Below, piece by piece: positions 44,961-53,100 of a DNA stretch of 64,000 nt. Below the pieces are notes generated by a model. That model was not told the DNA's origin, searched no databases, and saw nothing but the letters and a program-made list of their open reading frames with translations. How positions within the stretch are numbered: position 1 is the first letter of the stretch; every line of letters begins with the position of its first letter. A program made the position numbers and the translations under genes. Source of the stretch: Anaerotignum lactatifermentans (GTDB lineage: Bacteria; Bacillota; Clostridia; Lachnospirales; Anaerotignaceae); the NCBI RefSeq assembly GCF_016902535.1, contig NZ_JACSNY010000005.1, forward strand, positions 62,001 through 126,000. Reading direction: 5' to 3'.

Positions 44961-46045
44961 AAAAAGTAATTGCGATGGCTCTTGCGAGCGTACTGCTTCT
45001 GGCTGGCTGCGGCGGCGGCACAAGTGACGGCGCGTCCTCTGAAAGCGCTGTGGAAAAATACGGTTCCGATACATTGAAGCTCTACAACTGGGGCGAATAC
45101 ATGGGTGAGAACCTGATCTCCGATTTTGAGGAGCAATTTGGCGTAAAGGTAATTGTGGAATATTTCGATTCCAACGAAATGATGTACACCAAATTACAGG
45201 CTGGCGATTCTTATGATGTGCTGGTTCCCTCCGATTACATGATCGAAAGACTGATGGCGGAAGGCATGCTCCAGGAACTGGATCATTCCCTGATTCCCAA
45301 TCTGTCCAACCTGGCCGAAGGCGTACAGAATCTGCCTTATGATCCAGAAAACACCTATTCCGTGCCTTATTTCTGGGGCAGTGTAGGCATTGTTTACAAC
45401 CATAATAATGTAGATCCTGCCGTTGTGGAAGCTGAGGGCTATAACATCCTGCGCAACACAGACTATAAAGGCAAAATTTATGTGTATGATTCCGAACGCG
45501 ATTCCTTTATGATGGCGTTTAAAGCGTTGGGCTATTCCATGAATACAGATGACGAAGCGCAGATTGAAGAAGCATATCAGTGGCTGCTGGAAATGAACAA
45601 CACCATGGACCCTGTTTATGTAACAGATGAAGTGATTGATGGTATGATCAACGGCACGAAAGACATTGCTGTTGTTTACAGCGGCGATGCTACAACCATT
45701 CTGGCAGAAAATCCTGATATGAGTTTCTGGATGCCCGCGGAAGGCACAAACCTGTGGAGCGACGCTATGGTAATTCCTGCCAATGCGGAAAATCCTCTGC
45801 TGGCCCATGAATTTATCAACTATGTGTTGACCTATGAAGCTTCTATGGGCAACTCCGAGTATGTAGGCTATGCTTCCTCCAACCAGGAAGTTCTGGATGA
45901 ACTCAGCGGCGAAGGCGGCCTGTTCGCGGACAACGAAGCGTACCTGCCTCGTTCCGGCTATGAAAAGGACGAAGTATTCGTAGACAACCAGGTGCTGAAA
46001 CAGAAGCTGGCAGAACTTTGGATCAAAGTAAAAGCAACAAAGTAA
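44957..46045 (+). CDS. potD: Spermidine/putrescine-binding lipoprotein PotD
   Basis: 362 aa. Lipobox LLLAGC with Cys18, Gly/Ser linker, then TLKLYNWGEYMGENLISDFE, the PotD N-lobe start, and SYDVLVPSDYMIERLMAEGM, VPYFWGSVGIVYN. Last gene of the importer operon; delivers polyamine to PotBC. Confidence 0.94.
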   Translation: MKKVIAMALASVLLLAGCGGGTSDGASSESAVEKYGSDTLKLYNWGEYMGENLISDFEEQFGVKVIVEYFDSNEMMYTKLQAGDSYDVLVPSDYMIERLMAEGMLQELDHSLIPNLSNLAEGVQNLPYDPENTYSVPYFWGSVGIVYNHNNVDPAVVEAEGYNILRNTDYKGKIYVYDSERDSFMMAFKALGYSMNTDDEAQIEEAYQWLLEMNNTMDPVYVTDEVIDGMINGTKDIAVVYSGDATTILAENPDMSFWMPAEGTNLWSDAMVIPANAENPLLAHEFINYVLTYEASMGNSEYVGYASSNQEVLDELSGEGGLFADNEAYLPRSGYEKDEVFVDNQVLKQKLAELWIKVKATK

Positions 46046-46070
46046 AATAAACTATACCGGAGGGATGGAA

Positions 46071-46457
46071 ATGTTTTCGGAAAAGATGAAAGAACTGCGG
46101 GAGTCGGGTCGGGAGATTCTGGTCTGTCTTTCCGGCAGTGAACAGGCCCGGGAAGAATGGCTTCAAAAGGGCGGTACGGCGGGACATCTGCTCTCGCCCC
46201 GTCAGGTGGAAAGCTGGCTGATGACAGGCGGCGCGCAGCTTCCGCCGGAAGTGGCTTTTTCCGGTACACTGGAAGAGTTTGTATCCCTCTTTCCCAAATC
46301 AAACGCCGAGGAAAGCAAGAAGAAAGTCAATGGCTTTCTTTCCGGCGCAGTAGTGGAATATACCCCGGAAGGCTGGCAGTATTATACCTGCAATGTGGTG
46401 GTCATGGGCTGCTGCATGGGGGAATATCTGAGTATTGTCAACCGAAAGGAAATTTAA
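46071..46457 (+). CDS. Hypothetical small protein downstream of potD
   Basis: 128 aa, start MFSEKMKELRESGREILVCL six bases after GGAGGGATGGAA-type ribosome site; an ATG two codons earlier touches GGAGGG. No domain recognised. Central segment has FSGTLEEFVSLFPKSNAEES; C-terminal NVVVMGCCMGEYLSIVNR carries a Cys-Cys pair. 25 bp after potD and before a terminator, so it is probably cotranscribed with the polyamine importer. Function unknown. Confidence 0.65.
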   Translation: MFSEKMKELRESGREILVCLSGSEQAREEWLQKGGTAGHLLSPRQVESWLMTGGAQLPPEVAFSGTLEEFVSLFPKSNAEESKKKVNGFLSGAVVEYTPEGWQYYTCNVVVMGCCMGEYLSIVNRKEI

Positions 46458-46508
46458 ACAATTCCCAAAGACAGGCGTTTTTTGAGACGTCTTTCCGAGA
46501 GAACAAAG

Positions 46509-46545
46509 AAAGCTGAAATCTTTATAACAAAGATTTCAGCTTTTC
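46509..46545 (+). terminator. Terminator of polyamine operon
   Basis: AAAGCTGAAATCTTT-ATAAC-AAAGATTTCAGCTTT, 15-bp perfect stem, then TTCTGTTTTT. Confidence 0.85.
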
Positions 46546-46654
46546 TGTTTTTCCGGTATCGGACGGCTTTCTGTTCTTTGGCGGCGGTTTCTTTCGGTTC
46601 TATGTCTGCTGTTTTTCGCATAGAAATGATGGAGAGCGAAAGGAGGCGGACGCC

Positions 46655-47704
46655 ATGGGCAAGGGAGAAAAGGACAGGCAGAATTTTCGCCGCAGCATAT
46701 TGGGACTGTGTGTGTTTGTGCTGGCCCTGCCGGCGCTGTGGCAGATGGGCGGGGCGGACTTTGCCCTGCGGGAAAGCCTGCCGGGACAAGTACCGGCGGC
46801 GGATACGCCCATTTCTGTGTCAGCTGCGGCGGAACAGGAACTCTTCGGCATTGAGGATGTCCATTTCGAGGAAACGCCGGAGGATTTTTCCGACGGAACG
46901 CCCATGGAGGTGCCTTCGGATCTGCTGGAAAAGATGCGGGATTTTGACTATCTGAAAAAGAATTTCTATATTGTGGATTCCAGAACGACCCTGTTTCCGT
47001 CGGATATTGACGTGGAAGAGGCGCTGTCCATGGATTTTTCCATTGACCGGGATACAGACGGCCCGCAGGTGCTGATCTTCCATACCCATTCCTCTGAAGG
47101 TTTTGCCGACAGCGATATGTCCAAAGGCATAGAGGAAGGCATCTGGGGCGTGGGAGAGCGGCTGAAGGAGATTCTGGAACAGGAATACGGTATCCGTGTC
47201 CTCCATGATACAGGGCGGTATGACGTGGTAGACGGCAAGGGCCAGATTACTGGGGCTTATGAGCGCATGGAGCCGCCCATCCGGCAGATTCTGGCGGAAA
47301 ACCCTTCCATACAGGTCTGCATTGATATGCACCGGGACGGCGTAGCGGAGGGCACCCGGCTGGTGACGGAGGTTAATGGCAAGACCTGCGCCCAGGTTAT
47401 GTTTTTCAACGGCCTGTGCCGGCTGAACCAAAACGGGGAAGCCCAGCCCACACCGGGGTTGTCCAATGATTATTTAAAGGAAAATCTGGCCTTCAGTTTA
47501 CAGATGCAGGTCCAGTCCATGATGAAATACAGTGGTTTCAACCGAAAAATTTATTTGAATGCCTATCGTTTTAGTTTACATATGCTGCCCCGCTCTACCT
47601 TGATTGAAGTAGGCGCGCAGACCAATACAAAAGAAGAAGCCTTCAACGCCATGGAACCGCTGGCGGATATTCTTGCTTCCGTTTTGCTGCGGGAGGACGC
47701 ATAA
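46655..47704 (+). CDS. spoIIP: Stage II sporulation protein P (SpoIIP)
   Basis: 349 aa, start MGKGEKDRQNFRRSILGLCV behind AAAGGAGGCGG. One N-terminal helix (about 15-33), then the SpoIIP amidase/endopeptidase domain: VLIFHTHSSEGFADS (zinc His and catalytic Glu), VCIDMHRDGVAEGT, and C-terminal STLIEVGAQTNTKEEAFNAM. Acts with SpoIID/SpoIIM to degrade septal peptidoglycan at engulfment. Upstream CTATG (46599-46603), 14 bp, CATAGAAA (46618-46625) loosely resembles a sigma-E promoter. Confidence 0.95.
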   Translation: MGKGEKDRQNFRRSILGLCVFVLALPALWQMGGADFALRESLPGQVPAADTPISVSAAAEQELFGIEDVHFEETPEDFSDGTPMEVPSDLLEKMRDFDYLKKNFYIVDSRTTLFPSDIDVEEALSMDFSIDRDTDGPQVLIFHTHSSEGFADSDMSKGIEEGIWGVGERLKEILEQEYGIRVLHDTGRYDVVDGKGQITGAYERMEPPIRQILAENPSIQVCIDMHRDGVAEGTRLVTEVNGKTCAQVMFFNGLCRLNQNGEAQPTPGLSNDYLKENLAFSLQMQVQSMMKYSGFNRKIYLNAYRFSLHMLPRSTLIEVGAQTNTKEEAFNAMEPLADILASVLLREDA

Positions 47705-47732
47705 TATTTCTTCCTTTGCACAGCCTAATGCC

Positions 47733-48224
47733 ATGGGTAAAAAATTTATTGTATATGGCCTGACCGGCTGGATTTTAGAAGTGATCTGGACGGGGTTCTG
47801 TTCCTTTCTGGCGGGGGACCCGGCACTGACGGCAAAAACATATTTATGGATGTTCCCCATCTACGGCATGACCCTTTGGCTGGAGCCGGTATTTCTGGCT
47901 CTGGCCGGGCGTCCCTTCTGGCTGCGGTGCCTGCTGTATCCTCTGGGGATTTTCGCTCTGGAATTTACGGCGGGAAGCCTTCTGCGGGCCCTGACGGGCG
48001 TCTGCCCCTGGGACTACGGCGGCCATCCTTTGTCGGTATACGGCCTGATCCGGCTGGATTACGCCCCTTTGTGGGTGCTGGTGGGGAGTGTTTTTGAAGG
48101 CGTCTGTTTCTGGATGAGAGGAGGCTGGAACGAAGTTTTCGCAAAAGAATTGCAGTCCATTCCGTTTTGGTGTAAAATGGGACGAGATCAAAATAGAATG
48201 GAGAAAAAAGCATGGAAAGATTGA
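47733..48224 (+). CDS. Putative ABC-transporter type IV (CmpB-like) membrane protein
   Basis: 163 aa from the ATG of MGKKFIVYGLTGWILEVIWT. Four to five hydrophobic helices; GLTGWILEVIWTG and YGLIRLDYAPLWVLVGSVFE fit the putative ABC_trans_CmpB family. The start is uncertain because no ribosome site precedes it; an alternative 20 codons upstream would overlap spoIIP. Overlaps the HAD gene by 13 bp. Function unknown. Confidence 0.7.
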   Translation: MGKKFIVYGLTGWILEVIWTGFCSFLAGDPALTAKTYLWMFPIYGMTLWLEPVFLALAGRPFWLRCLLYPLGIFALEFTAGSLLRALTGVCPWDYGGHPLSVYGLIRLDYAPLWVLVGSVFEGVCFWMRGGWNEVFAKELQSIPFWCKMGRDQNRMEKKAWKD

Positions 48225-48865
48225 AACAGACCATCATACTCTTTGATTTAGACGGTACATTGACAGATTCGGCGGAGGGCGTTCTGCGTTCCGCCCAGCA
48301 TATGCAGGAAAAAATGGGCATGCGTGTTTGGAGTGAGGAAGAGCTTCGGTTCATGGTAGGGCCTCCCCTGCGGGATACCTTCCGGGATGTGTTCCATATG
48401 AATCCCGAGGAGGTGGAGCAGGCCATCCTCTATTTCCGGGAACGGTATTTTACCGTGGGCCTTTTCGAGAACAAGGTATTCCCCGGCATTGAGGAAATGC
48501 TGAAGGAACTGGTGGCCATGGGCAAGCGTCTGGGGGTAGCTACCTCCAAGCATGAGTCTACGGCAGTGCGGATTCTGGAGCATTTCGGTCTGGCGAAATA
48601 TTTCGAGGTTATCGGCGGCGACAGCCCGGAGTCTTCCCGTACCAATAAAACCATGGTCATGGACTATGTGCTTAAAAGAATGGAAGCCAAAGAAGGCGAT
48701 GCCATTATGGTGGGAGACAGAATGTTCGATATTGACGGTGCCCACGCTTTGGGACTGCCTGCCATCGCCGTGGAGTTCGGTTACGGCGACCGGGAGGAAT
48801 TTGAGGACCACGGTGCGGATTATATCGTAAAAACACCGAAAGAAGTAGCGGATTTGTTCCGCTAA
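48212..48865 (+). CDS. HAD-superfamily phosphatase, phosphoglycolate phosphatase-like
   Basis: 217 aa, start MERLKQTIILFDLDGTLTDS behind GGAGAAAAAAGC. HAD motif I LFDLDGTLTDS (nucleophile Asp and +2 Asp), motif II VATSKHEST, motif III Lys in RTNKTMV, motif IV MVGDRMFDIDGAHALGLPAI. C1 cap domain as in Gph/PpaX/YjjG. Small phosphomonoesters or pyrophosphate are possible substrates. Confidence 0.9.
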   Translation: MERLKQTIILFDLDGTLTDSAEGVLRSAQHMQEKMGMRVWSEEELRFMVGPPLRDTFRDVFHMNPEEVEQAILYFRERYFTVGLFENKVFPGIEEMLKELVAMGKRLGVATSKHESTAVRILEHFGLAKYFEVIGGDSPESSRTNKTMVMDYVLKRMEAKEGDAIMVGDRMFDIDGAHALGLPAIAVEFGYGDREEFEDHGADYIVKTPKEVADLFR

Positions 48866-48925
48866 AAATAAGAACGGGAACGCAATTTCCCCTTAAAAAA
48901 CAGAACAGATCACATCTGAAAAAGT

Positions 48926-48976
48926 AAAAAGCTGGAATCCGATGTATCCCATCAGGATTTCAGCTTTCTTTTTTTC
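48926..48976 (+). terminator. Terminator of HAD gene
   Basis: AAAGCTGGAATCC / GGATTTCAGCTTT stem, 14-nt loop, then CTTTTTTT. Confidence 0.82.
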
Positions 48977-49023
48977 AGGGTTTTATCAGACCTGTTTTCT
49001 TCTGAAGACAGCTGTCGCAGTTG

Positions 49024-49066
49024 CCTTAAGAAATCAAAGAAAAGGAAACTCTATGTTTTCTTAAGG
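49024..49066. repeat. Inverted repeat CCTTAAGAAA downstream of argH
   Basis: CCTTAAGAAA at 49024-49033 and TTTCTTAAGG at 49057-49066, about 35 bp after the argH stop. Possible 3'-end structure of the argH transcript; tail is weak. Confidence 0.45.
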
Positions 49067-49102
49067 GGAGCCTGCTTTTTCCACGCTGTTTCATAAAGTC
49101 CT

Positions 49103-50485
49103 TTAGTTCAGCTTTGCCAGATATGCCTTGTTGTCTTCAATGGCCCTTGTGGTCATGGCTTTGGAAGGGCCGCCGATGACATTTCTCGCCTCTACGCACT
49201 GCTTCACGCTGATGGCGTCGTATACGCTTTCGTTGAATACGGGAGAAATGGCCTGGTATTCTTCCAGAGAAAGATCGTCCAGATTGGTGTTGTGCTCGAT
49301 GCAGTACAGTACCAGATGGCCGATGGTGCTGTGGGCATCACGGAAGGGCACGCCCTGTTTTACCAGCCAGTCCGCCGCGTCGGTGGCGTTGGTGAAGCCG
49401 CCTTTGGTGGCCTGGAGCATATTTTCTTTCCGTACGGTCATGGTGGCGATCATTTTGGTAAAGACGGGCAGGCACATTTTTACGGTGTCGATGGCGTCAA
49501 AAAGACCTTCCTTATCCTCCTGCATATCTTTGTTATAGGCCAGCGGCAGACCTTTCATGGTGGTGAGCATCCCCATGAGATGACCGTAAACACGGCCGGT
49601 CTTGCCGCGGATCAGCTCTGCCATATCGGGATTCTTTTTCTGGGGCATGATGCTGGAGCCGGTAGAGTAAGCGTCATCCAGCTCGATAAAGCGGAACTCA
49701 TGGCTGCTCCAGAGGATGATTTCCTCGCAGAAGCGGCTCAGGTGCATCATCAGCATGGAAAGATCGGAAATCAGCTCTACACAGAAATCCCGGTCGGAAA
49801 CGCCGTCCATGCTGTTGGCGGAAACGGCGTCAAAGCCCAGCTGTTCCGCCACAAAATAACGGTCCAGAGGATAGGTGGTGGTAGCCAGAGCGCCGCTGCC
49901 CAAAGGCAGTACATTGGTGCGGCGGTAAGTATCGCAAAGGCGGTCGTAGTCCCGCTTGAACATTTCCATGTAGGCCAGCAGATGGTGGGCCAGTGTTACC
50001 GGCTGCGCCCGCTGGAGATGGGTATAGCCGGGCATGATGGTTTGGGTATGCTGTTCCGCCAGCGCGTTCAGCTCTTCCATCAGTTCTTTTACCAGCGCCT
50101 TGATTTCGGTGATTTCTTTTTTGGTATACATCCGGGTATCCAGCGCCACCTGGTCGTTGCGGCTGCGGCCCGTGTGGAGTTTTTTGCCTACGTCGCCGAT
50201 GCGGCTGATGAGGATGGTTTCCATGTTCATATGGATATCCTCCGCCTTTTCGTCAAAGGTCACCTTGCCCGCCTCGATGTCCGCAAGGATTTCGCCCAGT
50301 GTTTTTACGATGAGGTCGGCGTCGGCCTGGGGAATGATTCCCTGTTTGCCCAGCATAGCGGCGTGGGCCATGCTGCCGGTGATGTCCTCGTGGTACATGC
50401 GGCTGTCAAAGCCGATGGAGGAATGGAAATGGTCTGTAAAGCTGTCTGTGGATTTGGTGAAGCGTCCGCCCCAAAGTTTCTGCAT
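49103..50485 (-). CDS. argH: Argininosuccinate lyase
   Basis: 460 aa, start MQKLWGGRFTKSTDSFTDHF after AGAAAGGAAG. Fumarase/aspartase-superfamily signature GSSIMPQKKNPDMAELIRGK near residue 280, and HTGRSRNDQVALD near 110. Cleaves argininosuccinate to arginine and fumarate, the last step of arginine synthesis. Lies 131 bp after argG with a terminator between them, so argH may depend on read-through or its own promoter. Confidence 0.96.
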   Translation of the reverse strand: MQKLWGGRFTKSTDSFTDHFHSSIGFDSRMYHEDITGSMAHAAMLGKQGIIPQADADLIVKTLGEILADIEAGKVTFDEKAEDIHMNMETILISRIGDVGKKLHTGRSRNDQVALDTRMYTKKEITEIKALVKELMEELNALAEQHTQTIMPGYTHLQRAQPVTLAHHLLAYMEMFKRDYDRLCDTYRRTNVLPLGSGALATTTYPLDRYFVAEQLGFDAVSANSMDGVSDRDFCVELISDLSMLMMHLSRFCEEIILWSSHEFRFIELDDAYSTGSSIMPQKKNPDMAELIRGKTGRVYGHLMGMLTTMKGLPLAYNKDMQEDKEGLFDAIDTVKMCLPVFTKMIATMTVRKENMLQATKGGFTNATDAADWLVKQGVPFRDAHSTIGHLVLYCIEHNTNLDDLSLEEYQAISPVFNESVYDAISVKQCVEARNVIGGPSKAMTTRAIEDNKAYLAKLN

Positions 50486-50538
50486 AGGTATCTTCCTTTC
50501 TGTGCTGTGGGTGAAAGAACGAAGTTTCTGTACATAAG

Positions 50539-50586
50539 AAAAAATGGATAAAATGTGGAGAATCCAGAGGTTTTATCCATTTTTTC
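50539..50586 (-). terminator. Terminator between argG and argH
   Basis: AAAAAATGGATAAAA / TTTTATCCATTTTTT, long AT-rich stem with a 17-nt loop, T tail on both strands. It would lower argH relative to argG. Confidence 0.75.
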
Positions 50587-50616
50587 CGTTATTTCAATGT
50601 TGTGATTTCGTTGTGA

Positions 50617-51834
50617 TTATTTGTTTTTCTGGTTTTCCATCATCATAGCGCGAACCTTCAGAGGCAGGCCGAACAGATTGATGAAGCCGTCTGCGTCCTT
50701 ATGGTTGTACAGTTCGCCTGTGGTGAAGCTTGCCATGGATTCGTTGTACAGGCTGTAAGGGGATGTGCTGCCGGCAGGGATGATGTTGCCTTTGTACAGT
50801 TTCAGTTTTACAGTACCTGTTACGGTTTCGTTTACTTTGTCGAAGTAAGCGCTCAGAGCCTCACGCAGAGGGGTATACCATTCGCCGCTGTATACCAGTT
50901 CTGTGAATTTGTTGCTTGCCACTTCGTTGAAAGCCTGTGTCTTTTTGTCTGTGCACAGGTATTCCAGTTCACGGTGTGCGTAGTACAGGATGGTACCGCC
51001 GGGTGTTTCGTATACGCCGCGGGATTTCATGCCTACGACACGGTTTTCGCAGATGTCCGCGATACCGATACCATTTTTGCCGCCGATTTCGTTCAGCTTT
51101 TTCAGCATTTCCACAGGACCCAGTTTTTCGCCGTTGACAGCAACGGGTACGCCTGCTTCAAAGTCCAGTGTGATGTATTCGGGTACGTCGGGAGCGTCCT
51201 CGGGGGATACGCCCAGCTGTAAGAGATGTTTGTAGTTAGGTTCGTTTGCGGGGTCTTCCAGTTCCAGACCTTCGTGGCTCAGGTGCCAGATGTTGCGGTC
51301 ACGGCTGTAGGAGTTGTCATGGCCCGCTTCAAAGGGGATGCCGTGTGCTTCCAGATAAGCCAGTTCGTCTTCACGGCTTTCCATGCCCCATGTATCCAGA
51401 CGCCAGGGAGCGATGATCTTCAGATCGGGAGCCAGCGCTTTGATGGTCAGCTCAAAACGTACCTGGTCGTTGCCTTTGCCTGTCGCGCCGTGGCAGATAG
51501 CGGTAGCGCCTTCTTTTTTAGCGATTTCTACCAGCTTCTTTGCGATGATGGGACGAGCCATGGATGTGCCCAGCAGGTATTTGCCTTCGTATACGGCGTT
51601 TGCCTTGATGCAGGGGTAAATAGCATCTGTGATGAATTCTTCTGTCAGATCAGCGATGTAGAGCTTGCTTGCGCCTGTTTTCAGGGCCTTTTCTTCCAGA
51701 CCTTCTGTTTCCTTGCCTTGACCAACGTCGCCGCAGACAGCGATAACTTCCGCGTCATAATGTTCTTTCAGCCAGGGGATGATAACGGATGTATCCAGAC
51801 CGCCGGAATAAGCCAGTACGATTTTTTCTTTCAT
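50617..51834 (-). CDS. argG: Argininosuccinate synthase
   Basis: 405 aa, start [20 protein letters not shown] behind AAAAGGAGGACAAAC. ATP-PPi motif [10 protein letters not shown] at the N-terminus, [12 protein letters not shown] and [14 protein letters not shown] typical of ArgG. Condenses citrulline and aspartate. Promoter and ArgR-like box directly upstream. Confidence 0.97.
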   Translation of the reverse strand: MKEKIVLAYSGGLDTSVIIPWLKEHYDAEVIAVCGDVGQGKETEGLEEKALKTGASKLYIADLTEEFITDAIYPCIKANAVYEGKYLLGTSMARPIIAKKLVEIAKKEGATAICHGATGKGNDQVRFELTIKALAPDLKIIAPWRLDTWGMESREDELAYLEAHGIPFEAGHDNSYSRDRNIWHLSHEGLELEDPANEPNYKHLLQLGVSPEDAPDVPEYITLDFEAGVPVAVNGEKLGPVEMLKKLNEIGGKNGIGIADICENRVVGMKSRGVYETPGGTILYYAHRELEYLCTDKKTQAFNEVASNKFTELVYSGEWYTPLREALSAYFDKVNETVTGTVKLKLYKGNIIPAGSTSPYSLYNESMASFTTGELYNHKDADGFINLFGLPLKVRAMMMENQKNK

Positions 51835-52098
51835 GATGTTTGTCCTCCTTTTGTTATACGATGGAATCGTTTGTCTTCTGAATAATTATGAGACTATTAT
51901 ACATAGGCTTCCATAAAAAAGCAATAGCAAACGGGAAAAATCCGCATTTTTGTGTATATATATTAAAAGATTGCAAAAGAATCCGTCGTTTTTGGGGATT
52001 ATTCAAGGAAAGGTCGAATAAATATGCATTATCGGGTGCATAGGTGCATGAAGGGGGAACGGAAAAAATGTATACACGCCGCGGACATCAATTTCCCT
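51835..52098. other. argG / FAH divergent intergenic region
   Basis: Holds the argG promoter and three ArgR-type half sites or boxes (51879-51893, a right half ATTATTCA near 51998-52005, and 52015-52030), and GTGCAT repeats near 52036-52048. No gene. Confidence 0.45.
51879..51924 (-). promoter_or_regulatory. argG promoter with ARG-box-like operator
   Basis: Minus strand TTGCTT (51924-51919), 17-bp spacer, TATAAT (51901-51896). TGAATAATTATGAG on the plus strand at 51879-51892 covers the predicted start and matches the ArgR box TGAATWWWWATTCA in its left half and centre. Confidence 0.6.
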
Positions 52099-52126
52099 TT
52101 GCGAAAGGCGGGATTTATGGTATCAT
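52099..52126 (+). promoter_or_regulatory. Promoter of FAH-family gene
   Basis: TTGCGA at 52099-52104, 16-bp spacer ending in TG-G, TATCAT at 52121-52126. Confidence 0.5.
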
Positions 52127-52185
52127 ATTAAGGATAGAATCAACAGGGGCCGCTGTGGGGCGGCTGAAAAAGGAGGAAACAAAAG

Positions 52186-53064
52186 ATGAAGGTATTAACA
52201 TATATCCAGGGCGGAAGCACCAATGTCGGGATTCTGAAAGCCAACGGCACGGAAGTGGTGCCTGTGAATTATCTGGGCTGTGAGGCACAGGATATGGCGG
52301 GCTTTTTGGAAGCCATGACACCGGAAAAACAGGAAAAACTGGAAAAGAATACAGAATTGATGGACGGCATTCCGCTGGAGAGTGTGAAGATGGTCTCTCC
52401 TATTTTATATCCCAGACAGGACGTGATTTGCCTGGGCATCAACTATTTCGCACACGCGGAGGAATCCGCCAGATTCCATAAGGAAGCCTTTGGCGGCGAA
52501 CGTCCTCAGCCCATTTATTTCTCCAAGAGAGTTAACCGGGCTGTGGGGGACGGGGAACCGGTAGACGGCCATTTCGATATTGTGGACAGTCTGGATTATG
52601 AGGCGGAGCTGGCGGTTATCATCGGCAAGGACGCCAAAAATGTTTCCGAGGAAGACGCCTTTGATTATGTTTTCGGTTATACGATTTTGAACGACATCAG
52701 CGCCAGAAATTTACAGACACTGCATAAGCAGTGGTATTTCGGCAAGAGTCTGGACGATTTCACACCCATTGGCCCCTGGATTGTGACCAAAAACGAGTTT
52801 GAAAATCCTCCCGCGCTGGCCATCCGTTCCTATGTCAACGGAGAACTGCGCCAGGACAGCAATACTTCCCTGATGATTAACGGCGTAGCCAAAGTCATCA
52901 GCCAGCTTTCTCAGGGCATGACCTTACAGACCGGCACCATCATCGCTATGGGAACTCCTGCCGGGGTAGGCATGGGCTTTGAACCGCCTAAATTCCTGAA
53001 GGCGGGCGACGTGGTGACCTGCGAGATTGAGGGCATCGGGAAACTGACTAACGAAATCAAATAA
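52186..53064 (+). CDS. Fumarylacetoacetate hydrolase-family protein
   Basis: 292 aa, start MKVLTYIQGGSTNVGILKAN after AAAAAGGAGGAAAC. FAH C-terminal fold: VICLGINYFAHAEES, metal-binding DYEAELAVIIGKDA, YTILNDISARNLQ, and MGTPAGVGMGFEPPKFLKAGD. Family members include acylpyruvases, oxaloacetate decarboxylases and ureidoglycolate lyase. Cotranscribed with the epimerase gene 36 bp on. Substrate not assignable. Confidence 0.88.
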   Translation: MKVLTYIQGGSTNVGILKANGTEVVPVNYLGCEAQDMAGFLEAMTPEKQEKLEKNTELMDGIPLESVKMVSPILYPRQDVICLGINYFAHAEESARFHKEAFGGERPQPIYFSKRVNRAVGDGEPVDGHFDIVDSLDYEAELAVIIGKDAKNVSEEDAFDYVFGYTILNDISARNLQTLHKQWYFGKSLDDFTPIGPWIVTKNEFENPPALAIRSYVNGELRQDSNTSLMINGVAKVISQLSQGMTLQTGTIIAMGTPAGVGMGFEPPKFLKAGDVVTCEIEGIGKLTNEIK

Positions 53065-53100
53065 TTATTGGAGTATAGAAAAAAGGAGAAAAGGACCCAG

